DNA of 64,000 bases, from contig NZ_KV804969.1 of assembly GCF_001811505.1 (NCBI RefSeq), positions 37,018 to 101,017 on the forward strand, in the 5' to 3' direction. Positions 27,067 to 36,006 of this stretch are shown here, piece after piece (within the stretch, counting starts at the first letter, position 1; each line of letters starts with the position of its first letter). A program made the position numbers and the translations under genes. A model generated the notes under the pieces. That model searched no databases. It had not been told where the DNA came from and saw only the letters and a program-made list of their open reading frames with translations. The DNA is from Streptococcus sp. HMSC034E03 (GTDB taxonomy: Bacteria > Bacillota > Bacilli > Lactobacillales > Streptococcaceae).

Positions 27067-27709
27067 TGTTTCCTACCCCGTCATTTAACTTTCTATGTAA
27101 GGGATCAAAGAGAGCTTGTGCTTCTTGAATATCATCACGAATTTTGCTCATTTCTTCGTCTAACTGGTGAGAAATCCTCGCTGTAATGGCAAGTCTTTCC
27201 TTGATTTCCTCTGGGAAATCTCCCTGATATTTATAGTTGAGCGAATGTTCGATTGTTGCCCAAAAATTCATAGCCAAAGTTCGAATCTGAATCTCAACTA
27301 AAATCGTTTTAGCACCCTTAATCGTGTCAACAGTGTACTCGATAATCAAGTGATACGAACGATAGCCAGAAGCCTTACGATGCTTAATATAGTCTCGTTC
27401 TTGGACGACTCTCATATCCTGTCTTTTATGAAGGATAGAGACAACTTCTTGCACGTCATCTACAAACTGAACCATAACACGCAAACCTGCAATATCTTGC
27501 AAGTCTTGCTCAAGTGTATCATAGCCGATTCCACGACGCACCATTTTTTCCTTTATACTTTCAATCGGTTTAACGCGACCAGTTACAAACTCGATTGGAG
27601 AATGTTTATTTTGCTTACGGTATTGTTTGCGAATACCACGAAGTTTAATCTTCAACTCTCCAACAGCCTGAATGTAAGGATCTAAAAACTCTTCCCATTC
27701 TGTAATCAT
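27038..27709 (-). CDS. relQ: Small alarmone synthetase RelQ
   Basis: A 223-aa single-domain (p)ppGpp synthetase: substrate-binding stretch [12 protein letters not shown] (about 43-54), [19 protein letters not shown] and the VEIQIRT...WATIEH motif. There is no hydrolase, TGS or ACT domain, which separates it from Rel. A C-terminal acidic coiled helix supports the tetramer in the family. It heads relQ-nadK-rlu-pta. An extended -10 (TGGTATAAT; 27804-27799) lies about 85 bases before the start. Confidence 0.94.
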   Translation of the reverse strand: MITEWEEFLDPYIQAVGELKIKLRGIRKQYRKQNKHSPIEFVTGRVKPIESIKEKMVRRGIGYDTLEQDLQDIAGLRVMVQFVDDVQEVVSILHKRQDMRVVQERDYIKHRKASGYRSYHLIIEYTVDTIKGAKTILVEIQIRTLAMNFWATIEHSLNYKYQGDFPEEIKERLAITARISHQLDEEMSKIRDDIQEAQALFDPLHRKLNDGVGNSDDTDEEYR

Positions 27710-27756
27710 ATATTTTTTGTGTCCAATTCTCTATACACTTTAGATTTATCTAGTCT

Positions 27757-27785
27757 TTGATTTTATAGAAAAAATCATATACAAT
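27757..27785 (+). promoter_or_regulatory. Promoter for the CYTH gene, facing the relQ promoter
   Basis: TTGATT (27757-27762), 17-base spacer, TACAAT (27780-27785). Its expected start point (~27792) nearly coincides with that of the relQ promoter on the other strand (-10 at 27804-27799), so two polymerases could not bind at the same time. Confidence 0.6.
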
Positions 27786-27844
27786 AAATACAATGCTTAT
27801 TATACCATATAATCGCTTTCATAGATAAGGAAAAGGTTAAAAAA

Positions 27845-28414
27845 ATGAAACATTTGGAAATTGAAATGAAAACTCTTTTAACCGAGGAAGAGTACCACCA
27901 ATTACAGGCAAATTTTTCGGAAATTTTACCGATAACACAGAAAAACTATTACCTAGACACGCCAGATTTTTATCTCCGTCAGAATAAAATCGCCATGCGC
28001 ATTCGTACTTTTGAGGATAGTGCTGAATTGACTATTAAAATCCCACAAACCATAGGAAATATGGAATATAATCAAGCTTTAAGCTTAGAAGAAACCACCA
28101 AATGCCTTGAATCAGGAAAACTCCCTCAAGGAATGATTCTTGATGAACTCCTCTCCCGCGGTATTTTACCAAGAGATTGGACTGTTTTAGGTTGTTTGAC
28201 GACCATTCGTTACGAAAAGGAAACTTCTATAGGTCTTATGGCACTTGATCAAAGCCATTACTTCGATATTGTTGACTACGAACTGGAGTTAGAAGTGGAA
28301 AATGGCGACCAAGGAAAGCTTGATTTTAAGGACTTTTTAGAGGCAAATGGCATCGATTATCAAAAAGCACCCTCAAAATTAGTTCGTTTTATAGAAAATA
28401 TGAAAAAATACTGA
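27845..28414 (+). CDS. CYTH-domain protein (inorganic triphosphatase-like)
   Basis: A 189-aa CYTH protein. The ExExK signature is Glu5-Ile-Glu7-Met-Lys9; further Arg/Lys and Glu pairs along alternating beta strands (MRIRTF, ELTIKIP, YELELE) line the triphosphate tunnel. The family hydrolyses tripolyphosphate or thiamine triphosphate, or makes cAMP. It is divergent from relQ in streptococci and other Firmicutes, which hints at a link to polyphosphate or alarmone metabolism; that link is inference. Confidence 0.88.
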   Translation: MKHLEIEMKTLLTEEEYHQLQANFSEILPITQKNYYLDTPDFYLRQNKIAMRIRTFEDSAELTIKIPQTIGNMEYNQALSLEETTKCLESGKLPQGMILDELLSRGILPRDWTVLGCLTTIRYEKETSIGLMALDQSHYFDIVDYELELEVENGDQGKLDFKDFLEANGIDYQKAPSKLVRFIENMKKY

Positions 28415-28430
28415 AATAATCTTCTTTTTT

Positions 28431-28439
28431 TGATAGAAT
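28431..28439 (+). promoter_or_regulatory. Extended -10 promoter for prs
   Basis: TGATAGAAT, preceded by a T-run, 17 bases after the CYTH stop. It would give a ~130-base 5' leader before prs; I see no clear terminator or riboswitch in that leader. Confidence 0.45.
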
Positions 28440-28576
28440 AGAAGGGATAAAAAATAATAGAATCTGTGTCGCAAATACTTTCTTCAAATAAGCTTTTCTC
28501 AGACTAAGAGACAAGGATTTTTAAGAAAAATAGTTTACTACACAGCTTCACATAGTTTATAGAGGACGGTTTATCA

Positions 28577-29521
28577 ATGTCAGATACAAAAAACATGAAG
28601 CTTTTCGCTCTCAATTCCAATCAGGAAATTGCTCAAAAAATTGCTGATGCAGCTGGTGTACCACTTGGGAAGTTGTCTTCCCGTCAATTTTCAGACGGTG
28701 AAATCCAAGTCAACATCGAAGAAAGTGTCCGTGGTTATGACGTCTATATCATCCAATCAACCAGCTACCCTGTCAACAATCACTTGATGGAACTCTTGAT
28801 TATGGTTGATGCCTGTGTTCGCGCTAGTGCAAATACGATTAACGTTGTCCTTCCTTACTTTGGCTACGCGCGTCAAGACCGTATCGCTTCTTCTCGCGAA
28901 CCACTTACTGCCAAGCTTGTTGCAAATATGTTGGTCAAAGCTGGAGTTAGTCGCGTATTGACTCTAGACCTCCATGCCGTTCAGGTTCAAGGTTTCTTTG
29001 ACATTCCAGTTGATAACCTCTACACAATTCCACTTTTTGCAAAACACTATTGTGATAAAGGACTCGTTGGTTCAGATGTGGTTGTCGTTAGCCCTAAGAA
29101 CTCTGGTGTAAAACGTGCTCGTAGCCTTGCTGAATATCTTGATGCTCCAATTGCGATTATCGACTATGCGCAAGATGATTCTGAACGCAACCAAGGCTAT
29201 ATCATTGGTGATGTTGAAGGTAAAAAAGCAATCTTAATCGATGATATTCTTAACACTGGACGTACTTTCTCTGAAGCATCTAAAATCGTGGAACGCGAAG
29301 GCGCAACTGAAATCTATGCTGTTTCAAGTCACGGACTTTTTGTTGAAGGTGCTGCAGAATTGTTAGATGCAGCAAATATCAAGGAAATCTTGGTAACAGA
29401 CTCTGTTGCAACTAAAGGGAAAACACCTAAAAACGTACAATACATCACTGCTAGCGAATTGATTGGTGATGCTATGGTTCGTATTCACGAAAGAAAACCA
29501 GTTAGTCCACTATTTAAATAG
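28577..29521 (+). CDS. prs: Ribose-phosphate pyrophosphokinase (second, Prs2-like form)
   Basis: A 314-aa PRPP synthetase with YFGYARQDR (ATP site), [14 protein letters not shown] and the PRPP loop [11 protein letters not shown]. The loop departs from the common DDMIDTGGT form, as expected for the second prs paralogue that streptococci carry. It makes PRPP for purines, pyrimidines, histidine and NAD. GAGGAC supports the start. The cysteine desulfurase gene follows 15 bases later. Confidence 0.92.
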   Translation: MSDTKNMKLFALNSNQEIAQKIADAAGVPLGKLSSRQFSDGEIQVNIEESVRGYDVYIIQSTSYPVNNHLMELLIMVDACVRASANTINVVLPYFGYARQDRIASSREPLTAKLVANMLVKAGVSRVLTLDLHAVQVQGFFDIPVDNLYTIPLFAKHYCDKGLVGSDVVVVSPKNSGVKRARSLAEYLDAPIAIIDYAQDDSERNQGYIIGDVEGKKAILIDDILNTGRTFSEASKIVEREGATEIYAVSSHGLFVEGAAELLDAANIKEILVTDSVATKGKTPKNVQYITASELIGDAMVRIHERKPVSPLFK

Positions 29522-29536
29522 AAATCAGGTGAGCTT

Positions 29537-30652
29537 TTGATTTATTTGGATAATGCTGCTACGACTCCTATGTCAGCAGTTGCTATCTCAGCAATGACTC
29601 AAGTCATGCAGGAAACTTATGGCAACCCTTCTAGTATTCATGGACATGGGCGCCAAGCAGGTAAACTATTACGAGAAGCTCGTCAAGAACTAGCAAGTTT
29701 ACTAGGAACAAAGCCACAACATATATTCTTTACCACTGGTGGTACTGAAAGCAATAATACTGCTATCATCGGCTACTGCCTTCGCCATCAAAATCGTGGA
29801 AAGCACATTATCACTACTGCGATTGAGCACCATGCTGTTCTAGAACCCATCAAATACTTGGTTGAAAATTTCGGTTTTGAAGTGACTATTTTACAGCCTG
29901 AAAATCAAGAAATTACTGCAGACCAGGTCAAAAATGCACTGCGTGAAGATACCATTCTTGTTTCTACTATGTTTGCAAACAATGAAACTGGTACACTTTT
30001 ACCTATTGCTGAAATTGGGGAAGTTCTAAAAAATCATCCAGCCGTCTATCATGTCGATGCGGTTCAGGCAGTTGGTAAATTAGAGATTCTTCCCGAAAAA
30101 TTGGGAATTGATTTTCTTAGCGCTTCTGCACACAAATTTTATGGTCCAAAAGGAGTTGGTTTTCTCTATGCTGCATCTACAGATTTTGACTCCTACCTTC
30201 ATGGTGGCGATCAAGAGCAGAAAAAAAGAGCAGGAACAGAAAATCTTCCTGCCATTGTGGGAATGGTAGCAGCTCTAAAGGATGATCTTGAAAACCAAGC
30301 ACAAAACTTTGAAAAGGTTCAAAAACTAAAAGAAACATTCTTAAAGGAAATGGCTGACACAGACTATTACCTCAATCAAGGAAATGACCAGCTACCTTAT
30401 GTCCTTAATATTGGATTCCCAGGTCAACGTAATGATCTACTACTCCTTCGTCTAGATCTTGAAGGTATTTCTATTTCAACTGGCTCTGCTTGTACTGCAG
30501 GTGTCGTTCAAGTTAGTCATGTTCTTCAGGCTTTCTACGGTGAAGACTCTCCTCGCTTACACGAATCCGTTCGCGTCAGCATTTCACCTCAAAATACAGA
30601 GCAAGAAATAATCACTCTCGCACAAACTCTAAAAGAAATCATTGGAGGTTAA
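29537..30652 (+). CDS. Cysteine desulfurase (NifS/IscS-like)
   Basis: A 371-aa PLP enzyme. It has GGTESNN, the PLP lysine in SASAHKFYGPKG, and the catalytic cysteine in STGSACTAG. It mobilises sulfur from cysteine, probably for tRNA thiolation since no Isc/Suf partner is adjacent. The start is TTG at 29537 with AGGTGAG before it; the first residues LIYLDNAATT match the family start. It sits between prs and a DUF1831 gene and appears co-transcribed with both. Confidence 0.92.
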   Translation: MIYLDNAATTPMSAVAISAMTQVMQETYGNPSSIHGHGRQAGKLLREARQELASLLGTKPQHIFFTTGGTESNNTAIIGYCLRHQNRGKHIITTAIEHHAVLEPIKYLVENFGFEVTILQPENQEITADQVKNALREDTILVSTMFANNETGTLLPIAEIGEVLKNHPAVYHVDAVQAVGKLEILPEKLGIDFLSASAHKFYGPKGVGFLYAASTDFDSYLHGGDQEQKKRAGTENLPAIVGMVAALKDDLENQAQNFEKVQKLKETFLKEMADTDYYLNQGNDQLPYVLNIGFPGQRNDLLLLRLDLEGISISTGSACTAGVVQVSHVLQAFYGEDSPRLHESVRVSISPQNTEQEIITLAQTLKEIIGG

Positions 30653-30656
30653 CTCA

Positions 30657-31004
30657 ATGGCATTCGAAAAAACCATTAGTCTTAAAAATTGCCGTTATAA
30701 TTACACACTTAGCCCAACCGTCAAAAAGTTCACTCTAAAAGATAACACTTTTTTTGAAACTAAGGTTGGTAACTATGAACTAACACGTCTTCTTGAAAAA
30801 GTTCCAAATAGTGGGGAAGGTTTCCAACTTAAGATTATCATCAACAAAGACTTAACAGGTGCAAAAATCAACATCACTGATAAATTTGGTCTACGTTTAG
30901 TCGATATCTTTAAGTCAGAAGAAACTCATATCCACCAAGAGAAATTTTACTTCTTGATGGATAGTCTTGTTGAACGTGATGTCTTTACTAAAAGCGAAAG
31001 ATAG
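30657..31004 (+). CDS. DUF1831-family protein
   Basis: A 115-aa protein. The ATG at 30657 follows a perfect GGAGG by 8 bases; the TTG 15 bases earlier is inside that site region. It overlaps no motif I can tie to catalysis. Proteins like it follow a NifS-type desulfurase in many streptococci and lactobacilli, so a role in sulfur transfer is a reasonable guess from position only. The DUF call is from memory of sequence and neighbourhood. Confidence 0.75.
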   Translation: MAFEKTISLKNCRYNYTLSPTVKKFTLKDNTFFETKVGNYELTRLLEKVPNSGEGFQLKIIINKDLTGAKINITDKFGLRLVDIFKSEETHIHQEKFYFLMDSLVERDVFTKSER

Positions 31005-31013
31005 AAGGCAATT

Positions 31014-31229
31014 ATGTTTCGATTAACTTACAAAGACACCTATCAAGTCGATCGCGTTTTAGAATACGAAGATTATGAAGCACTCATGCTATCACTTTCA
31101 GGCTATGTGACTCTTCCAGATACTACTGTCATTACTTCTCTGACCTATAATGGAAATGAAATCTATCAGGGGCTTCTGGGAAATCTCTATCGTTTTCTAT
31201 CTCACTATGATTTTACGAAGATAAGCTAA
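31014..31229 (+). CDS. DUF4649-family small protein
   Basis: A 71-aa acidic protein (opening MFRLTYKDTYQVDRV) with a GAAGG site 8 bases before the ATG, 9 bases after the DUF1831 gene. It belongs to the short conserved set prs-desulfurase-DUF1831-DUF4649-rex of streptococci. There are no cysteines or membrane segments. The function is unknown. Confidence 0.72.
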   Translation: MFRLTYKDTYQVDRVLEYEDYEALMLSLSGYVTLPDTTVITSLTYNGNEIYQGLLGNLYRFLSHYDFTKIS

Positions 31230-31248
31230 GATTTTTCTTAGTTTTTTC
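31226..31248 (+). terminator. Terminator before rex
   Basis: Stem CTAAGA / TCTTAG with a TTTT loop and a TTTTTT tail; it overlaps the last bases of the DUF4649 gene. The stem is short, so termination may be partial. Confidence 0.6.
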
Positions 31249-31254
31249 TTGTTT

Positions 31255-31286
31255 TTGTTGATTTTTTCACAATCTTTCTATAAAAT
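31255..31286 (+). promoter_or_regulatory. rex promoter with overlapping Rex operator
   Basis: TTGATT (31258-31263), 17-base spacer and TAAAAT (31281-31286). TTGTTGATTTTTTCACAA (31255-31272) resembles the Rex box TTGTGAAA..TTTCACAA, with one perfect and one imperfect half, and covers the -35. This fits self-repression that is relieved at high NADH. Confidence 0.65.
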
Positions 31287-31310
31287 AGTATTTAGAAAGG
31301 TTGTGATTTT

Positions 31311-31952
31311 GTGAAAGAAAAACAGTCTGCTATTCCAAAAGCAACAGCAAAGAGACTTTCTCTTTATTATCGTATCTTTAAAAGATTTCATGCAGAAAAA
31401 ATTGAAAGAGCCAACTCAAAACAAATTGCCGAAGCCATTGGTATTGATTCTGCTACCGTTAGACGAGATTTTTCCTACTTTGGTGAACTTGGTCGCCGTG
31501 GATTTGGCTACGATGTCAAAAAACTAATGACTTTTTTTGCTGATCTTCTAAATGATAATTCTATTACAAATGTTATGTTGGTGGGTATTGGTAATATGGG
31601 GCATGCACTCCTTCACTACCGTTTCCACGAACGAAACAAAATGAAAATCATTATGGCTTTTGATTTGGATGATCATCCTGAGGTTGGGACAAAAACTCCC
31701 GATGGAATCCCAATTTATGGAATTTCCCAAATCAAGGAGAAAATAAAAAATGCAGATGTTAAAACTGCAATCTTAACTGTTCCGAGTGTCAAATCACAAG
31801 AAGTAGCTAATCTTCTTGTTGAAGCAGGTATTAAAGGAATTTTAAGCTTTTCACCCGTTCATCTCCAACTACCAAAAGATGTGGTAGCTCAGTATGTGGA
31901 TTTAACTAGTGAATTGCAAACTCTCCTCTATTTCATGAGAAAAGAGGATTAG
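31311..31952 (+). CDS. rex: Redox-sensing transcriptional repressor Rex
   Basis: A 213-aa repressor with an N-terminal winged helix (about 1-80; [19 protein letters not shown] is the recognition part) and a Rossmann NAD(H) domain ([10 protein letters not shown] near residue 92). It senses the NADH/NAD+ ratio and controls fermentation genes. The start is GTG at 31311, preceded by AAAGG and separated from its own promoter by about 25 bases. Confidence 0.96.
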   Translation: MKEKQSAIPKATAKRLSLYYRIFKRFHAEKIERANSKQIAEAIGIDSATVRRDFSYFGELGRRGFGYDVKKLMTFFADLLNDNSITNVMLVGIGNMGHALLHYRFHERNKMKIIMAFDLDDHPEVGTKTPDGIPIYGISQIKEKIKNADVKTAILTVPSVKSQEVANLLVEAGIKGILSFSPVHLQLPKDVVAQYVDLTSELQTLLYFMRKED

Positions 31953-31967
31953 AAAGCGTAAGCATTT

Positions 31968-32657
31968 ATGAAAAAACCAGTTATTGGGATTACAGGAAAC
32001 GAAAAAGCTCATCCTGATGATGAGCTGATGATGAGCTATGCTGCGAAGGGCTTTGTTGAAGGAGTCAAGGAAGCTGGGGGAATTCCCATTATCCTACCAA
32101 TTGGTGATCAAGAAATGGCCAGTTACTACATTAGCTTGATTGATAAACTCATTTTAACTGGTGGACAAAATGTCGATCCAAAGTTCTATGGTGAATCTAA
32201 AACGATCGATAGCGATGACTACCACCTTCAACGCGATTTTTTTGAGTTGGCACTCATTGAAGAAGCAATCAAACAAAAGAAACCAATTTTTTCTGTTTGT
32301 CGAGGCACCCAGCTCTTTAATGTGGCTATGGGAGGAACTCTTTATCAAGATATTGAAGACCATTGGCAGGATACTTCAGCCGAGTATACAACTCAACGTT
32401 TAGTCACCGAGCCTGATACTATTCTTCGAGAAATCTATGGAGAAATCTCTCATATCAACTCTTTCCACCATCAGAGTATTAAGGACCTAGCTCCAAATCT
32501 CAAGGTTGTAGCTCATGATCCTAAAGATGGAATTATCGAGGCTGTTACAACAACGGATGGTTTCCCTTACCTCGGTGTTCAATGGCATCCTGAATTTCTC
32601 TTTGAAAATCGCCCCAAAGATAAAACACTTTTCGACTATGTCGTCAATGAATTGTAA
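31968..32657 (+). CDS. Gamma-glutamyl-gamma-aminobutyrate hydrolase-like class I amidotransferase
   Basis: A 229-aa Peptidase C26/PuuD-like protein: nucleophile elbow SVCRGTQLFN (Cys), late His/Glu in GVQWHPEF, and the HINSFHHQS segment. The family cleaves gamma-glutamyl amide bonds. It lies 15 bases after rex and before a terminator. PuuD acts in putrescine breakdown, but this copy is 11 kb from the polyamine operon, so its substrate remains open. Confidence 0.88.
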   Translation: MKKPVIGITGNEKAHPDDELMMSYAAKGFVEGVKEAGGIPIILPIGDQEMASYYISLIDKLILTGGQNVDPKFYGESKTIDSDDYHLQRDFFELALIEEAIKQKKPIFSVCRGTQLFNVAMGGTLYQDIEDHWQDTSAEYTTQRLVTEPDTILREIYGEISHINSFHHQSIKDLAPNLKVVAHDPKDGIIEAVTTTDGFPYLGVQWHPEFLFENRPKDKTLFDYVVNEL

Positions 32658-32682
32658 AACCTGTATCATATACAGGTTTTTT
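32658..32682. terminator. Bidirectional terminator between the hydrolase gene and radC
   Basis: A 9-bp stem AACCTGTAT / ATACAGGTT with a 3-base loop and TTTT tail (A-run on the other side). It overlaps the radC stop, serving both convergent genes. Confidence 0.75.
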
Positions 32683-33361
32683 ACACCAGATCCGTCTTCT
32701 CACGGTAACTAAAATAATCGGAGTGTGAGACGATAAGATGATCCAATAAGACCAACCCCATTAATTCACAGGCTTCTTTGACAAGCTTCGTAACATGGTC
32801 ATCATTTCTACTTGGCATGACAGCACCAGAAGGGTGATTGTGAACCAGTATCACAGATGTTGCCATATGCTTTAAAGCATAGTGGAGAATTTCCCGTGGT
32901 TCAGCAATACTTCTAGTAGCTGAGCCGATAAAAATGGTTTGCTGATGAATGATTTGATTTTGAGTATTAAGATAGAGCGCCACCAGGTGCTCTTGTTTTT
33001 TATCTCCCAGTTCAGCTTGCATCTTTTTAGCCAACCTTTGACTACTGAGAATACTCTCTGCCTCCATGGTTTCTTGCTTATGAATACGATGGCCCAGTTC
33101 AATCATGGCTTGCAACTCAATAGCTTTCACTCTACCAATACCTGATAATCCCTGTAGTTCTTGTAGGGTCATTTTTTTCAAATCAGTTAAGCAACTTAAT
33201 TGATTCAATACTTTTTGAGCGATTTCAAAAACAGTCGATTGACGAGTTCCTGTTCTGAGTAAAATAGCTAGTAATTCCTGATTGCTCAGAGCTCCCACTC
33301 CTTCTGTCACCAGCCGTTCTCTTGGCAAGAGTGAATCTTCTTGAAATGAAATACTATACAT
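32681..33361 (-). CDS. radC: RadC family JAMM-domain protein
   Basis: A 226-aa protein (usual RadC length). N-terminal helix-hairpin-helix region with LSGIGRVKA (about 85-93), then the JAMM metalloprotease-like motif HNHPSG followed by Asp ten residues on. The ATG at 33361 follows GAGGAGG by six bases; an earlier candidate five codons upstream has no site. Its role in DNA repair is doubtful in streptococci; family members aid growth-related or fork-related processes. Confidence 0.92.
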   Translation of the reverse strand: MYSISFQEDSLLPRERLVTEGVGALSNQELLAILLRTGTRQSTVFEIAQKVLNQLSCLTDLKKMTLQELQGLSGIGRVKAIELQAMIELGHRIHKQETMEAESILSSQRLAKKMQAELGDKKQEHLVALYLNTQNQIIHQQTIFIGSATRSIAEPREILHYALKHMATSVILVHNHPSGAVMPSRNDDHVTKLVKEACELMGLVLLDHLIVSHSDYFSYREKTDLV

Positions 33362-33424
33362 AAAAATCCTCCTCACTTTATTATTCGTGAGAAGGATCTT
33401 AAACCAGATAAATTTTATATATTT

Positions 33425-34705
33425 TTAAATATTTTCAAGAGCAAGACGCAAATCTTCAATCAAATCATCAACATTTTCAAGACCAATTGATAGACGAATT
33501 TGATTTTTAGTTACCCCTGCTGCTTCTAAATCTGAGTCAGACAACTGGGCATGAGTTGTAGTTGCTGGATGAACGACCAATGATTTTGCATCTGCCACAT
33601 TGGCTAGGTTTGAAAAGATTTCCAAGTTGTCAATCACCTTACGTGCTTCTGCTTCTCCACCTTTAACATGGAAGGTAAAGATTGAACCAACACCTTTTGG
33701 TAAATATTTCTCTGCTAAGGTATGGTAAGGGCTATCAGCTAATTTTGGATAATTAACTTTTTCAACCTTTGGATGGTTCACAAGGAAATCAACGATTTTC
33801 TCAGCGTTTTGAACATGGCGTTCTACACGGAGAGAAAGTGTTTCAAGGCCTTGCAAGAGCAAGAATGAGTTAAATGGTGAAAGGGCAGCTCCCATATCGC
33901 GAAGCAGTTGAACACGAGCAGCAACGATAAAAGCTGCAGCACCAACATCACGAGTATAGCTGATATTGTGGTAGCTTGGATCTTCTTCGACTAATTGAGG
34001 GAATTTCCCTGAAGCAGTCCAGTCAAACTTCCCACTATCAACGATAACACCACCGATTGTTGTACCATGACCACCGATAAACTTAGTAGCCGAGTGGACT
34101 GCGATATCTACACCGTGAGAAAAGACATTGATCAGATATGGTGTTGCAAAGGTATTGTCTGCAACCAAAGGAATCTGATGTTTATGAGCAATTTCAGCAA
34201 TTTTTTCGATATCAGGAATGTTGATGACTGGATTTCCCAAGGTTTCAATCAAAACAAGTTTGGTATTGTCTTTAATCGCTGCTTCTACCTCTTCTAGATT
34301 ATCGATATCAACAAAAGTTGTGGTGATTCCGTAACGAGGAAGGGTTTCTTTCAATAGGTTAAAAGTACCACCGTAGATAGTTGAAGCTGCAACAACATGG
34401 TCACCTGCGTGAGCAAGTCCAAGAATAGTATAAGTAAGAGCTGCCATCCCAGATGCTGTGGCAAGAGCACCAACACCACCTTCAAGAGCTGCAATACGCT
34501 CTTCAAAGGATGAAGTTGTTGGGTTAGTAATACGAGTATAGATATTCCCAGCTTTCTGAAGTGCAAAAAGTTCTGCTCCTTCTTGTGTATCTTCAAATAC
34601 AAAAGATGTTGTTTGGTAAATGGGTACAGCACGAGATTTGGTAGTAGCATCTACAACTTGTCCTGCATGCAATTGTAGGGTTTCAAATTTAAATTCACGA
34701 GTCAT
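33425..34705 (-). CDS. metY: O-acetylhomoserine sulfhydrylase / aminocarboxypropyltransferase
   Basis: A 426-aa Cys/Met-metabolism PLP enzyme. The PLP lysine lies in HSATKFIGGHGT, preceded by VADNTFATPY; the C-terminal SIGLENVDDLIEDL helix is typical. Length over 420 aa favours MetY over the ~380-aa cystathionine gamma-synthase or lyase. It joins sulfide with O-acetylhomoserine to make homocysteine. Start is the second of two adjacent ATGs, 7 bases after GGAGG. A consensus promoter and a LysR-type palindrome lie upstream, fitting CmbR/HomR-type control. Confidence 0.9.
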   Translation of the reverse strand: MTREFKFETLQLHAGQVVDATTKSRAVPIYQTTSFVFEDTQEGAELFALQKAGNIYTRITNPTTSSFEERIAALEGGVGALATASGMAALTYTILGLAHAGDHVVAASTIYGGTFNLLKETLPRYGITTTFVDIDNLEEVEAAIKDNTKLVLIETLGNPVINIPDIEKIAEIAHKHQIPLVADNTFATPYLINVFSHGVDIAVHSATKFIGGHGTTIGGVIVDSGKFDWTASGKFPQLVEEDPSYHNISYTRDVGAAAFIVAARVQLLRDMGAALSPFNSFLLLQGLETLSLRVERHVQNAEKIVDFLVNHPKVEKVNYPKLADSPYHTLAEKYLPKGVGSIFTFHVKGGEAEARKVIDNLEIFSNLANVADAKSLVVHPATTTHAQLSDSDLEAAGVTKNQIRLSIGLENVDDLIEDLRLALENI

Positions 34706-34735
34706 CATCAGACCTCCAAAGATTTCATTAGGTTC

Positions 34736-34764
34736 ATTGTATCACCTATTTCACTAGGTTACAA
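34736..34764 (-). promoter_or_regulatory. metY promoter
   Basis: On the - strand TTGTAA (34764-34759), 17-base spacer, TACAAT (34741-34736), about 31 bases before the start. Near-identical 13-mers ATTTCATTAGGTT (34722-34734) and ATTTCACTAGGTT (34748-34760) flank and enter it. Confidence 0.75.
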
Positions 34765-34794
34765 ATACAACTTTGTTATATCTTGGCATAAGCA

Positions 34795-34808
34795 ATAGCT
34801 ATGGCTAT
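34795..34808 (-). promoter_or_regulatory. Possible LysR-type operator upstream of metY
   Basis: ATAGC-TATG-GCTAT, a 14-bp interrupted palindrome about 30 bases upstream of the metY -35, roughly at -70, where LysR-type activators usually bind. CmbR/HomR-like regulators are the expected candidates in streptococci. Confidence 0.4.
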
Positions 34809-34875
34809 GCCTGATTGAGAAAAATAGCAATCTTTCATTAAAATTGTAGAACTTTTTTCAGATAGTTTAAAATGC

Positions 34876-34904
34876 TTGTTTTCACTTCTCCTATACTTTA
34901 TACT
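34876..34904 (+). promoter_or_regulatory. Promoter of the VIT1-family transporter gene
   Basis: TTGTTT (34876-34881), 17-base spacer, TATACT (34899-34904), followed by AAAGGAG and the ATG at 34924; short 5' leader of about 13 bases. Confidence 0.65.
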
Positions 34905-34923
34905 AGATATAAAGGAGAATACT

Positions 34924-35619
34924 ATGTCAGAAAATAAACATGAAATAGATACAAACTTTGCTGGTCGTTTAAATATCCTACGTGCTGGAGTTCTTGGAGC
35001 CAATGACGGGATTATTTCCATCGCAGGTGTTGTTATCGGGGTTGCCAGTGCAACCAGCAATATCTGGATTATCTTTCTCTCAGGATTAGCCGCAATTCTT
35101 GCTGGTGCCTTCTCAATGGCTGGTGGCGAGTATGTATCCGTATCTACTCAAAAAGACACAGAGGAAGCCGCTGTAGCCCGCGAACAATTACTTTTGGATA
35201 AGGATCTCGAAGCTGCAAAAAAATCCCTCTATGCTGCTTATCTTCAAAATGGTGAGTGTGAAACTTCAGCTCAACTTTTAGTCAATAAAGCTTTTCTAAA
35301 AAATCCTCTCAAGGCTTTGGTTGAGGAAAAATACGGAATCGAGTACGAAGAATTTACTAATCCTTGGCATGCTGCAACATCTAGCTTCATCGCTTTTGTT
35401 CTTGGTAGTTTACCACCAATGCTTTCGGTTACAATCTTTCCAAGTGACTACCGAATCCCTGCTACTGTTGTTATTGTAGCAATTTCTCTATTAGTTACCG
35501 GCTACACCAGTGCTAAACTTGGAAAAGCACCAACCAAAACAGCTATGATTCGTAACCTTTGTATTGGTCTTTTAACCATGGGAGTGACCTATCTATTTGG
35601 ACAATTGTTTAGTATTTAA
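34924..35619 (+). CDS. VIT1/CCC1-family metal transporter
   Basis: A 231-aa membrane protein. The ATG at 34924 is chosen for AAGGAG 7 bases upstream; a start 16 codons earlier would overlap the promoter. It has about five membrane helices, with the family's GANDGIISIAGVVIGVASA first helix and a cytoplasmic acidic helical hairpin (about 70-140) that binds metal. The family moves Fe2+ or Mn2+ out of the cytosol, as H+ antiport. It stands alone between its promoter and a strong terminator. Confidence 0.88.
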   Translation: MSENKHEIDTNFAGRLNILRAGVLGANDGIISIAGVVIGVASATSNIWIIFLSGLAAILAGAFSMAGGEYVSVSTQKDTEEAAVAREQLLLDKDLEAAKKSLYAAYLQNGECETSAQLLVNKAFLKNPLKALVEEKYGIEYEEFTNPWHAATSSFIAFVLGSLPPMLSVTIFPSDYRIPATVVIVAISLLVTGYTSAKLGKAPTKTAMIRNLCIGLLTMGVTYLFGQLFSI

Positions 35620-35647
35620 AAAAGATACCGCGCGGTATCTTTTTTGC
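35618..35647. terminator. Bidirectional terminator between the VIT1-type gene and the PspC gene
   Basis: A perfect palindromic stem AAAAAAGATACCG / CGGTATCTTTTTT centred on CGCG, with A and T runs on the two sides. One of the strongest terminators in the window. Confidence 0.9.
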
Positions 35648-35674
35648 TATCAAAATATAAACAGTTAATAAAAA

Positions 35675-35947
35675 TCACCAAAACCAACCTTCGTCATCAT
35701 TGATAGGCTGGGCATCTTTGATCTTGCGTGGGCCTGTTCCATACATTTCAGCTTCGATATCTTCTTTTGTTGGTAGGATCGAAGCGAGGATAATGTAGAT
35801 AATAATCCCGAGTCCAAAGTTTGCGATTGTAAAGATTGCAAAAAGGAAACGAACTAGGGTTACATCAAGATTCCACTTATCAGATAGACCTGCAAGAACA
35901 CCTGATATCATGCGATTTCTTCTCATTTTATAAAATTTTGTATTCAT
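35675..35947 (-). CDS. PspC-domain membrane protein
   Basis: A 90-aa protein made of one PspC domain: basic N-terminus (KMRRNRMISGVLAGLSD), a membrane helix at about residues 33-58 and an acidic tail ending in WFW. In other Firmicutes such proteins respond to envelope stress, some with LiaFSR. An AAAGAGG site lies before the ATG. There is no partner gene next to it. This is not the pneumococcal surface protein also called PspC. Confidence 0.85.
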   Translation of the reverse strand: MNTKFYKMRRNRMISGVLAGLSDKWNLDVTLVRFLFAIFTIANFGLGIIIYIILASILPTKEDIEAEMYGTGPRKIKDAQPINDDEGWFW

Positions 35948-36006
35948 AATTTATTCCTCTTTCGGTTTTCTTAATATTAGTATAGCACTAAGCTAAACTG
36001 TCTACA

